NCBI RefSeq assembly: GCF_000003605.2
Contig: NW_003116958.1
Coordinates: 101,700-124,691 of the forward strand
DNA: 22,992 nt
Reading direction: 5' to 3'
DNA from: Saccoglossus kowalevskii
Taxonomy: Eukaryota; Hemichordata; Enteropneusta; Harrimaniidae
Numbering within the stretch: position 1 is the stretch's first letter; the number at the start of each line of letters is the position of its first letter. The notes below the pieces were generated by a model, which saw only the letters and a program-made list of their open reading frames with translations, was not told where the DNA came from and searched no databases. Positions 1-9,508 of this stretch are shown here, piece after piece. Both the position numbers and the translations under genes were made by a program.

Positions 1-690
1 CATGTAGTATCTATATATGTAATATCAAAGCAATTGAACTATTGGTTTTCAACAAGAAGTCGAAAATATCACTTTTTACCAAAAATGACAAAAATATTCA
101 CCAAAATTAGAGAACTGAAGATATCATCACAAAATGAACAAATCTGAGAAAGGTCTACATGTAGTATCTATATATGTAATATCAAAGCAATTGAACTATT
201 GGTTTTTAACAAGAAGTCGAAAATATCACTTTTTACTAAAAATTACAAAAATATTTACCAAAATTAGAGAATTGAAAATATCATCACAAAATGAACAAAT
301 CTGAGAGAGATCCACATGTAGTACCTATATATGTAATATCAAAGCAATCGGACTTGCGGTTTTTAACAAGAAGTCGAAAATATCACTTTTTACCAAAAAT
401 GACAAAAATATTCACCAAAATTAGAGAATTGAAGACATCATCACGAAATGAACAAATCTGAGAGAGATCCACATGTAGTACCTATATATGTAGTATCAAA
501 TCAATTGGACTTGCGGTTTTTAACAAGAAGTCGAAAATATCACTTTTTACCAAAAATGACAAAAATATTCACCAAAATTAGAGAATTGAAGATATCAACA
601 TGAAATGAACAAACTTAAGAGAGGTCTACCCAAGGTACATATACACCAAGTATCAAAGCATTCAGGCTTGTAGTTTTCAAGAAGAAGTCG
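1..690. repeat. 157-bp tandem repeat array (at least 4 copies)
   Basis: Four consecutive copies start with catgtagt at 1, 158, 315 and 472, an exact 157-bp spacing. A degenerate fifth copy runs from about 629 to 690, where only the tatcaaagca and agaagtcgaaaa parts are still clear. Copies share the aacaagaagtcgaaaata block and differ by scattered substitutions. The array is cut by the window start and probably continues left. It lies in the sarcoglycan intron or its flank and has no coding potential. Together with 701-787 it looks like the core-repeat part of a pearl/Helentron-like element. Confidence 0.93.
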
Positions 691-700
691 AAAAAGTAAA

Positions 701-787
701 ACATTGACACGGACGACGGCGACGGACGATGACGACGGACAATCACTCATATGATAAGCTCCGCTCGACAAAGTCGACAGCGGAGCT
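701..787. mobile_element. ACGG-rich tract plus terminal palindrome (pearl/Helentron-like end)
   Basis: Right after the 157-bp array comes an ACGG/ACG-rich stretch (about 708-740). It is followed by an inverted repeat at 757-787 with arms agctccgct and agcggagct, and an inner cgac/gtcg pair around aaa. From memory, bivalve pearl-type elements combine core repeats of about 160 bp, an ACGG microsatellite and terminal or subterminal inverted repeats, and they are grouped with Helentron-type non-autonomous elements. The structure is seen directly; the family assignment is inferred. The left end is outside the window and no Rep/helicase gene is visible. Confidence 0.55.
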
Positions 788-2444
788 AAAAATGTTTTGG
801 CTGTATTATTAAATGCCTACCATATTGAATGCCCAAACTATTTTTATGTGATATGCGTCAAATCATTGGAGAGAGGACGTCAGCCGGAAGTCTCAATTGC
901 TGTAGATGCTATTCTATTACAGGTCATAGGTTAACATTTTAATCACTGAGCTTACAAGAAAACCTACCAAAAACTCTATTTGCATAATTCAGTTTTATTA
1001 AGATTTACTAAACTGCCAGTATTACTGTATCTGCTCTGATCAAAATGCATACAAATTAAAAATTTCATTTGTTGTAGGTTAAAATATTACTAGTTTTGAC
1101 GATACAAACACCTTTGTAATTCACATAAGACCATGTAAGCTACTAATACATAATTTTTCACTGTATTAGAAGCATATGTCAACATTTTCAACACCAGAAT
1201 TTCTGGCCCACATTTGTCTGCACTTTCTTTTTAAATTCTTCAATATTTCTGGAAATGAACCTTAATTTTGGAGCCAACAGAAAAAATTTAAGTAAATTTT
1301 TAGTTTTTACTAAAAAAATGGCTATTTTTGTCCCAATCTTCTGAAGAAAAGTGCAAACTATAAATAGGACTATTTTGTGAATTTGTGATGAGAGGAGGGA
1401 ACTGATGGTGAAAAGGTTAAAACTCTGCAGAAAAGAATTCAGGATTTTTCACTTGGGAAAACAGTATTGTCAATCAAATGAGAGTTACAGACAGGTTACT
1501 GACATGTACATTCTAGGCTATAACACTATTAACAATACATTATAAATTATGCAAATCCCAAGACATGAACTATTCGAAAGTCATACAACTGTCAGTTACA
1601 GCAACGTGCACCAAGTGTTCAGTATTAATAATGATAGATCTTAAGTGCTAATGTCTGCCGAGGACTCGGTAAACGCGAGAGTCACATGACTTGTTTCTGT
1701 AGTATTTCATACATGTGTCCTGCGTTACCTTAACCTATGTAAACATCGTATTTTTTTAAACAAGCGTCTGTTTGCATATTAGGTCAATTACGAAGTCACA
1801 AGTAAACAATCTCACATCATTCAATGAAATATTATATTTTTATCGTTGCGTGAATTTAACATGTGCATGTTGAAAACAGATGGAGGTCGTTCCCTAGGCA
1901 TCGGATAAGTGTATTTAAAGGTCATTTGCAAGCAATTCAAAATAATAAGTATCGAGAGAGGGGAAAAATTTACAATGTTTTGACATCAACTTTACCCAGC
2001 ACAAAATATTTATACATGTATGGGAAAAATCCAAAAATGAACATTCCAAAGGAATCCATTTTTAGAAATACAAATAGTATTTGTCAGAATTTACTAATAA
2101 TTCCTGACAAACACAAGCACCTATTTTATAATTACATACATTTTTTTAATCCTGTATAACCAAACAAAGATTGATCTGTTTACCATAGAAAGCAATGGTA
2201 AATGGCTAAAAATCACCATTTTTATTGATGTTTGACTTGTGTTTTTAGCGAAAATCAGTTCAATGACCATATTTATATTTGGATTTTATCATCAAAAACA
2301 GCATAAAACAAAATCAGACAAACTGGTTGAATGGCAGCCAACTATAAGTCCCTCAATGCATAATACCATTATTAATATTATTAGATCTTTTATACCTATA
2401 AGTAACTAACACTTTACATTACAGATATAATATTTTATACTCAC
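788..2444. other. Sarcoglycan intron downstream of the transmembrane exon (no exon seen)
   Basis: I searched the minus strand here for the next sarcoglycan exon, which in the family begins with a DGMG-like segment in phase 0, and found none. That exon should lie left of position 1. The stretch holds one copy of a dispersed repeat (1186-1453) and otherwise AT-rich sequence. The 98-codon open frame at 1863-2159 on the plus strand has no recognisable motif and no conserved-looking composition, so I treat it as chance. Confidence 0.6.
1186..1453. repeat. Dispersed repeat A, copy 1
   Basis: This segment is a diverged direct copy of 3032-3240. Shared blocks in the same order include atttgtctgcacttt, tctggaaatgaac, ccaatcttctgaag, the actataaat block and a gaactg-tggt-aaaagg block. 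Copy 1 carries extra bases in the middle. No terminal inverted repeats or target duplications were recognised, so the repeat class is unknown. Confidence 0.75.
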
Positions 2445-2645
2445 TATTGAAAAATCCATAACTTTGAGTATCCATATTGTGAGCGCTAAGTTGACAATTA
2501 TCGTAACCATTAAAAGAAGCACCAGTAAATAAAGGCATCGTTTTCTCCAACCATAGATACCGATTTTATAAATGACAGTCGCTTCTCTGTTATTTGGAGT
2601 GACAGGAGTATAACTACTCCCACTGGCTCTGCCCCTGCCTCCCAT
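2445..2645 (-). CDS. Gamma/delta/zeta-type sarcoglycan, N-terminal coding exon (partial gene)
   Basis: Reads as 67 codons in phase 0. Residues 1-36 are a hydrophilic cytoplasmic tail ending in the family block [11 protein letters not shown] (29-39). Residues 38-60 are the single signal-anchor transmembrane helix of this type II protein. The near-invariant [13 protein letters not shown] block is at 51-63. The exon stops at DFSI before a strong donor (ATA/gtgagt on the minus strand, junction 2445/2444), where vertebrate gamma, delta and zeta genes also have an exon end. The sarcoglycan complex sits in the muscle plasma membrane beside dystroglycan and stabilises the dystrophin link. The extracellular part with its C-terminal cysteine cluster is not in the window. 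This ATG gives a tail of the usual length and lies just behind a splice acceptor. The three preceding codons are also open, so an upstream coding start cannot be fully excluded. Many invertebrates have one gene for this subgroup, so I give no paralogue symbol. Confidence 0.93.
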
Positions 2646-2656
2646 TCTGATAACCT
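2646..2656 (-). other. 3' splice site and 9-nt leader of the sarcoglycan exon
   Basis: On the minus strand the sequence tgttttgacag/gttatcaga precedes the ATG. The AG lies at 2656-2655 and the exon starts at 2654. The pyrimidine tract is modest. Because the start codon follows only nine exon bases, the mRNA must have at least one further 5' exon at higher coordinates, probably untranslated as in vertebrate gamma and delta sarcoglycan genes. Confidence 0.75.
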
Positions 2657-3031
2657 GTCAAAACATACAATAGATTAGATAATTAGAAACAGCACATAAA
2701 TAATAACAGGAATGATGTATTTATTTATTTATTTATAACTTTTCTTACCATCTGGTACACATTAGGAAATTATATTAGAGTAAAATTCACCAAAAAGTGA
2801 ATGGTATATACAGTGTGGTGGACAAATTGATGTACATTGGTGTTTTGGATGGGTACTTATATTATAATACCATACACTACCCGTTATTGAAACGCTGCAT
2901 TCTCATTGGTTGATTGGTACCACATGCAGTCCTGTTTTCAGACGATAACAGGGCAGTGCTTGAGGTCAATTCAAGAGCATATGGACAAGACTGTGTCACT
3001 GTTTTCCAACATTTGTATGGACAGTTTAACC

Positions 3032-3240
3032 GTTTCACCACCAGACATTCTCACCCAAATTTGTCTGCACTTTTCTTTTTCTTCAATACTTCTGGAAATG
3101 AACTCCATGTAACAGACAAAATTTGAAACAATTTTCTATTTTTGCCCCAATCTTCTGAAGGAAAATGCAGACTATAAATGGGAACTGGTGGTAAAAAGGT
3201 AAACAAGAAAAGCACAATTATTTGTTCAGGTTTTTTACTA
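3032..3240. repeat. Dispersed repeat A, copy 2
   Basis: Diverged direct copy of 1186-1453 on the same strand, sharing several exact blocks of 10-15 bases in order. The short plus-strand open frames at 2906-3126 overlap this repeat and are probably not genes. Confidence 0.75.
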
Positions 3241-3559
3241 TTAAGATTTCTTAATTTTTTTCATTTTCATCTGGTAATTTATGTGCAAATGTCAATATAA
3301 GCGTCTTTTTCCTTTTTCTCAAGCTACCACTGTTCCTATGTTCAATTGTTGAGAATTCATGGTAATATAATTGAAATAAAGACTCCACAATGGCCATTAT
3401 TAACTTAAATTAAGTGATAACTTGGTTTGGATGATGACTAGGCTTGGACGTGTACATGTGTACGTCTCACCAATTATTGTGCACATCCCCGTACTTGCTC
3501 TGTTATCACACATTGATGGGCATCCTTCATTCCCTGAATGTAAACGTGATTTAATTGAC

Positions 3560-3708
3560 AAGACAGATTTTTTCACAAGTGAAAGAAAATTGTTAATGTT
3601 GTAGCAGCGATCATTTTACTGGTACTTCAACAATTCACAAAAATTACTAGTAGCAACCACAGTATGCTAACACCAATAAAAATGAGTAAAACAGTCACTA
3701 TTGGTCCA
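3560..3708. repeat. Dispersed repeat B, copy 1
   Basis: Similar in order and orientation to 6182-6372. Shared blocks include tttcacaagtgaaagaaa (gag in the other copy), atattgtagcag or atgttgtagcag, ttcacaaa, and atgagtaaaacagtca or atgagtaaagcagtca followed by ttggt. Copy 2 has an extra stretch near its 3' part. Repeat class unknown. Confidence 0.7.
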
Positions 3709-4270
3709 AGCTTTTTATTTCAAGACATTTGGACTATTGATGTGAGTGGGCATGATAAATGCTACACAGTTTCCATGTATAACTCATCTTAGTTGTGCAT
3801 GATAACATGTTCATAGAGTATCTAGTTTCAAGGAGTGTTCCACAGTTGCCATGTTACTGTACATGCTCTCAACAGAATGGGAGAAGGAAGGGGGAGGGGC
3901 GATTTAACAACAGGTCATTCATGAGCACCAGCACCATGTTTGCACCAGATGAATATCGTACATGTTAGTATGTTGTCCCCCCTAAGTACAGGGGTAAGTA
4001 CAGATACAATAGGGATGTAAATGATATTTTGTCCATATTTCACCATGAATGAATGAATGAATCATTTTTTATGAAAAGTTTGCGAGCTTTCAAAGTAATG
4101 TTGCATTCATATAACACAGAATCAATATGTGCAGTACAAAATTTAAGTTGGTATAGTAAAATAGCTACCTAAAACTGCTGACCGGAAATGAATCTATCGG
4201 TACACCGATTCAACCTCATTTTATGCACATGGTAGCCAAGCAGTCAGTGGAACTTTGGAAACCCCAAACG

Positions 4271-4465
4271 AGTCTATTAGATTTGCAAGCGTGGAGCTGA
4301 CATGCAATACAAGTCTAGACATGCATACTTACTTCAAATAATAGAAGTACATGTGTGAGTAATATGGTGTAACCACATTAGATTTATTAAACGTACATCT
4401 GCTGTTCTTTCAATACTAGATTGGTACATTTCAATACGAATATGTAAATGTAAATCTAATAGACT
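4271..4465. mobile_element. 195-bp MITE-like element with 14-bp perfect terminal inverted repeats
   Basis: The left terminus agtctattagattt (4271-4284) is exactly complementary to aaatctaatagact (4452-4465). Pairing extends inward to 16 of 17 bases. The interior is AT-rich and non-coding, and a tagattt motif recurs inside at about 4379-4385. I could not define a convincing target-site duplication, so the superfamily is undetermined. Confidence 0.6.
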
Positions 4466-6089
4466 GGGTTGAAATTGAAAACTGTGAACTATTTTCATCA
4501 GTCGATTTTTCACAATATGTTACCTTGACGACACCAGTGAATGACAGTCACTGGGACTGGTTGTCTTAAATATCCAATTGTGTGATGTCCCTGACTCATA
4601 AAATTTGAGAGCATTTGTCCCTTAAAGCTACAATGCGGAAATAAAGTGCACTGGTTGATTTAGACAACACTGTCTGTCGTTTGTAATATCACCAGTACTA
4701 ATTGTATGTACTGTAGAATCATTAAAGTTTGTGCATTTTTTATGTAGCATAATTTTACAGCCTTAAGAATCAAAATCAAAACTATCGATAACAATGATGC
4801 TTCTCAGTAGAATCCAACCATCAAATTAAGATTTAGGAACACCAAATTTTCATGTGTTTTGAATTCCACGATTTTTGCTTGTGAAATTAAAAACATGCAA
4901 CATGCATGTTAGACACAAATACATTTCATACGGGTCTACTGCACCAATAAGCAGTTTATAATCGTGAGTCTGAGGGACTAAGCACGGGAATAAGTCACTA
5001 ATAAAGTCATAGATTTATATTAAATCCCAACCCTGCATGGAATGACATACTTTGAGATACAATGTGGAAAGAAGTGATGATAAAACTACATGTAAGGAAT
5101 GTTGATCCTAAAACCAGCCATCCATGTGAAATTAAGAATGGTTAATGTACTGAAGATAAGACAGCACTCATTTCATACCCAATAGACACACTGTAACACA
5201 AATGTAAACAGCATTTACTCCATTATAAGTGCACATGAACCAAAAAATTGCAGTAACGCATGCTGAGCTCTAAAGTCAACTCCAGATACCATTCTCTAAA
5301 TAGTCTTTGCTCTTTCCCATTTGAATTGTTGCCAAAAATTCAAATTTTCCACCAAAATGTAACAGCAATGACATTTTTTGTCTGTTTTGGTTCTAAATTA
5401 AAATTAAATTCAGTGAATATTACAGAAAATGAGAACAAATTTACCCACATTTATGCGGGAACAAAATTTGGTGTTCAAATAGTTAAAAATAAGACTTATT
5501 TTGACACATATACCCCTGCCAACTTACATATGCCAGAGAAACGGTTGATGGCATTAATTTTTTCTCTAAAATCTGAAAATAACTGAAGAATGTGCAACCG
5601 CATTATGTCCTTCCTTCTTACATGTACCAAATTTAAATAATATCTGTAAACAGGAGAACATTTGTAAAAACCAAAATGGCAAATCATGATTTAAAATAAG
5701 ACGTACCAGTAAACTACCATGTGTGATGTCAATGCCAAGTTTGAATGTTAACAACATGTTTAATTGTTGATTTTTGGACAAAGATGGCTGTCAGTCGGTC
5801 ATTAATCAATGTAACAAAAACAATTTAACATGTACATGTATAAACACATGACTTGGTACCAACATTGAACAAAATTATTATGTAGTTTTCTTGATTTATT
5901 CTCCAGATATCGATAAAATATAGGTAAGGCTTTTGAGAAATTTGAAAGAGCAACTAATATTCTTCAAGATGGTATTTTTTATAGATTTTATTTTTTATTC
6001 TGTACGTCTGTTTTTTCCAGTTTAAAAAATATGAGCTCGCTGAAGACTTCATTCCTTGTGCATTTCTTATACTGGATACCAGCCGATAT

Positions 6090-6101
6090 CCCCCCCCCCC
6101 C
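6090..6101. repeat. Poly-C run (C12)
   Basis: Twelve consecutive C on the plus strand, followed by tcc. On the sarcoglycan sense strand this is poly-G. Such homopolymers are length-unstable and prone to sequencing error, so the count is uncertain. Confidence 0.9.
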
Positions 6102-6181
6102 TCCATAGAGACTGCGTACAGTTGATTATAGTTCCTGGGCTCCCTGTGCTCCCAACAGGGATTAAAATAATATAAACTGTT

Positions 6182-6372
6182 GTGACAGATTTTTACAAAT
6201 TTCACAAGTGAGAGAAAGTCATGAATATTGTAGCAGTGACTGCTAGTATTTCAGTGACGAGACTTTCACAAATTACGCACATCAAAAACTAAGCGGTTCA
6301 CATCACGTTCTCGTCAAGGACATCTGTTGTACTGATTGCTTTAAACAATGAGTAAAGCAGTCATTGGTTCAT
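6182..6372. repeat. Dispersed repeat B, copy 2
   Basis: Diverged direct copy of 3560-3708. The shared blocks are a cacaagtg-agagaaa block, ttgtagcagtgac and atgagtaaagcagtcattggt. Confidence 0.7.
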
Positions 6373-8065
6373 ATAAAACGGACTGACAAGAACATCAGGC
6401 AATGTACAGATAATGTATCATGTATAGCATTAATGTTTAACATCAATATTAAACAGCAGGCAGTAAGGGACAAACCAAAAAAAATAGTGAGGGCAAAAAT
6501 AGCACAACTAGTGAGTGAATGTCATGAGAAGTATTTCTATCAAACCACTATCCCCTCAATGGTTTATAAAACCCTTCAAAACACTCCCATCTATTCCCCA
6601 GAGGTTGATGAACCCATCCTAATTAGACAATCATATTAGAACCGACTGATTAGTAAGTAAGCACATTATCCTGGTTACAAATTATACCTCACATTATACC
6701 ATACTGTGAATTAAATTACTGCTAATTTTATCTCATTCCAATGTATAATACTCTGAGAAGCAGAAACATGATACGATATGATTTACAAGAACCGTTTAAC
6801 TGATACAAATGTAGGTAAAGGACAGCTATGAAGATGCTAGGGATAGTTAACACCTTTTGTAAAGAAAGACAATGGGCCAACGATATGCAGAGATCACACC
6901 TGATTCACTTACGTGGACTACTAGTATTTTGATTTCAAGCACAAACTACCAGCTTACATGTAGCTTGATCAGTTAAGTGAACAAGTTCCAAACATAGCTC
7001 ATCAATCTGAAAATCATTGATTTGAATCCAGGGGTGTCTCTGCTCTAAAAGTGTCCCATTTTTAAATATTGTGCTGGATGTTGTACTCTCTAGGATTGTG
7101 TCATAAACAAAGCAACGAGTAAACTGGCACTTTTCTAGTAAATGCATAATTATCCGTTATCAAAGTTTAGTGGACTATTAAGACAAAAAGTAATATTACA
7201 TACAATAAATATTCATTGTATCAATTCCCAAACTGGGTATTACAGGGTAATAAATTATGTGCATACCTCAGTGAACATAAGATCAGAAGCATGGTATCCA
7301 CCTTTCTATAATACATGATGCAATTATTGGTTTGTATGTGATAATGTGCACTTTTAACCTTTTGAGAGCGAGCTATTTTTTCCCACAAAACTCAGTGCAA
7401 ATATTTTCACAGACAGTTTTAGATATTGCTTCTAGTTTTTAATCAATTTTTATCAACATTTTAAGTTAACGTTTATACATGTATCAAGAGTGTTTTGCAG
7501 AATTATCACTTCAGTGGAAATAGCGAAAATAAATTCCAAGCCAAAATATAGTATTTTCAGGTACTCCGGTGGCCTAAAACAATTACAACTTGACAAGGCA
7601 CTCTTGACAATAAGAAGTTCCCAAGATGTCATTATCTCCAACCCAACCAAACCCATAGTAGAAAAAAAAAACAATAGTCAAGAAAATTCAAATACTTGAA
7701 ATTCAGCAAAGCAACACATATGGTATCTAGTGTCAAGTATACCCCAGTATATGTACATGATGCTGACTAAAGCACTCTGATGCACACACAATGACAGAGC
7801 TTGTCAAATACACAAAATTGTGCAGTCAGAACTATTTATATGTACTCATAATGCACATTAACAACTCGACCACAGTGTGTTTCAATGCTATTATTACATT
7901 TCGAACATAATGTTATAACCTTGTATCCACTTTCACCCAGACATTCCGTTATTCACACCGATACATTTCAAAAATGCATACCAGCGAGTTATTGTTACAG
8001 AACAATTCAACACTTTCTAAAATCATTACGAAAATAATTGACTTAATGCCATGCAGCAATAATGA

Positions 8066-8353
8066 TCAACAAAATTGCATTACTAGTTTTAAACTGGGCA
8101 TACATGTATGCAATATGATGGTTCTTCCATCAACTATGAAGTGTTCCACAAAGAGCATGTGCGTCTCTTGCAAGACGCTTGCAGGGTATGCATCAAGAAG
8201 GGCATCAAGTTCCAAGCGAAATAATGAAATCTGCTGCGAAATCATCTCTATTTGCCCGCAATTTGTCATGAATGAAACTATGCATGCTAAAGAGGTTATT
8301 ACACAACAACCTTGTGATATCGCTGGGATAGTAGTGTAATAACCCCTAAGCAT
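8066..8353 (-). other. Unrecognised open frame, possible decayed exon or element fragment
   Basis: A 95-codon frame on the minus strand overlaps a 121-codon frame on the plus strand (7974-8339) in a stretch richer in G+C than its surroundings. The minus-strand product has a mixed hydrophobic and charged composition, with segments such as RLELDALLDAYPASVLQE that look more protein-like than the average chance frame here. A stop lies immediately upstream of the ATG. I recognise no family. No convincing splice sites bound it. It lies within the inferred sarcoglycan leader intron, so it is most likely a repeat-derived remnant or chance. Confidence 0.15.
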
Positions 8354-8662
8354 TTACTACTAGTTTGCAGGATAATTTTGGCAGACAGACACAATTACGC
8401 ATGTAATGTGATGCAAATAATGTGAAGTCTGAAAATCTGACAATGGTTGAAAAGAGCCTAGTTTGTTATACTAATCCTGGCTGTCAATCTATGATCGAAA
8501 ATGTCTAGTCAGTGTCGATCTGGCTGTAATCAGTGTTCTCACAGCAACATGGCTAATTTACATAACACTAAAACATATTAACTACCTCTATTGTATTCAG
8601 TTTTATTTTTTCTACAAAATTATAAGTAGGAGACTATTACATAACAGTTTCTAAGCTTTGTT

Positions 8663-8689
8663 GACATGGCAGTCATGACCGCCTGTCTA
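8663..8689. repeat. 37-bp minisatellite, left part (interrupted array)
   Basis: One partial unit (gacatggcagtcatgaccg followed by cctgtcta) matches the array at 9342-9508. It ends where the TIR element at 8690 begins, so the element appears to split a single minisatellite. Confidence 0.85.
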
Positions 8690-9333
8690 TAGTGGCGTTC
8701 ACGTTAGAGATCTCAGTACGTGCAGAGACTCAGGACTGAGTCGGCACGTGTCGAAAAAAACTCGTTCTCTGTCCCAATATATGCTTGGGACCGAAACTTG
8801 GCACGTGTCGAGATTTGCTGCCTGAACGCCCGGCACGAGCCAAAATCACGCCCTCGGTGGTAAGAGAACATACGCTAATTCATACTACATGCTGCAGCAA
8901 GAAATGATGATGACAGGAATGAAGATATACTAGTATATGTACGGATGCTGTAGTAATGAATGAAATGAATGCAAACCGTTGCAGCAATGCATATTTATGC
9001 GCTGCTGCAACCGCCATTTTCTTGCAATGCTACATTGACGTGAAAAATAATTGTTTTTGAATCTTCTTTGCCGTTCATGTGCACGATGACTTGTAATAAA
9101 AACTATAACAACAAATGGATACAATTTCAGTATAGCAATTATTATCATATGCGTATTGTTTTCCATGTTTGGGCCAAATAACAGATCGACGAATGAGGGC
9201 GTGATTATGGCATGAGCTGAGTCGGTCCTAAGTGGGTCCCGAATAACGTGAACGCAATTGCTGTAATCCCTCTGCAAACACAAAGGATTAAAAATTTCGG
9301 CACGTGCCGAGATCCCGTAACGTGAACGTACTA
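8690..9333. mobile_element. 644-bp TIR element inserted in a minisatellite, flanked by TA
   Basis: Termini are inverted. The left end, with gcgttcacgtta then gatctc and acgtgc (8690-8723), pairs with the right end, with gcacgtgccgagatc then gtaacgtgaacgtacta (9300-9333). A second inner block also pairs: 8839-8855 against 9195-9211, 16 of 17 bases. The inverted arms are thus roughly 140-165 bp with internal gaps. TA dinucleotides flank both ends (8688-8689, 9334-9335), as a TA target duplication would. The arms are rich in CpG and in cacgtg motifs, unlike the surroundings. A 141-codon minus-strand frame (8930-9355) overruns the element end and shows no transposase motif. This is best called a non-autonomous MITE-like element of uncertain superfamily. 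Confidence 0.75.
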
Positions 9334-9335
9334 TA

Positions 9336-9508
9336 TGTGATGACATGGCAGTCATGACCGCCTGTCTAAGTTTGTGTTGACATGGCAGTTATGACAGCCT
9401 GTCTAAGTTTGTGATGACATGGCAGTCATGACAGCCTGTCTAAGTTTGTGATGACATGGCAGTCATGACCGCCTGTCTAAGCTTGTGTTGACATGGCAGT
9501 TATGACCA
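9336..9508. repeat. 37-bp minisatellite array (about 4.5 copies)
   Basis: gacatggcag recurs at 9342, 9379, 9416, 9453 and 9490, an exact 37-bp period. Each unit contains the near-palindrome ggcagtcatgaccgcc. The last unit decays after ttatgacc. The array continues the partial unit at 8663-8689 on the other side of the inserted element. Confidence 0.93.

Larger units (their letters stand above)
2655..8640. other. Inferred sarcoglycan leader intron, proximal part (no exon seen)
   Basis: Nearly 6 kb of AT-rich sequence upstream of the sarcoglycan coding exon on its strand. It holds a TTTA microsatellite (2717-2736), dispersed repeat A copy 2, dispersed repeat B copies 1 and 2, a GAAT microsatellite (about 4045-4062), an inverted-repeat element (4271-4465) and a C12 run (6090-6101). 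Open frames in this part are short and overlap one another on both strands. The longest overlapping pair (8066-8353 minus, 7974-8339 plus) is described separately. No exon with recognisable protein similarity was found. Confidence 0.5.

Noticed and set aside
701-787. Helitron-type 3' terminus (hairpin followed by CTRR)
   Set aside because: The palindrome is followed by taaaaatg and no CTRR end at the usual distance, so a canonical Helitron end is not supported. A Helentron or pearl-like end remains possible.
1863-2159. 98-codon plus-strand frame
   Set aside because: Low-complexity N, K, I and Y-rich composition typical of AT-rich chance frames, with no motif or splice context.
2906-3126. Two overlapping short plus-strand frames
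   Set aside because: Both overlap dispersed repeat A and lie in different frames of the same sequence.
5260-5586. 108-codon plus-strand frame
   Set aside because: AT-rich composition and no recognisable family. Opposite-strand frames overlap its end, and no splice or promoter signal was seen.
6364-6639. 91-codon plus-strand frame
   Set aside because: It starts within the end of dispersed repeat B and shows no known domain.
8930-9355. 141-codon minus-strand frame
   Set aside because: It begins in the minisatellite, crosses the TIR element border and has no transposase or other domain features, so it is a by-product of repeats.
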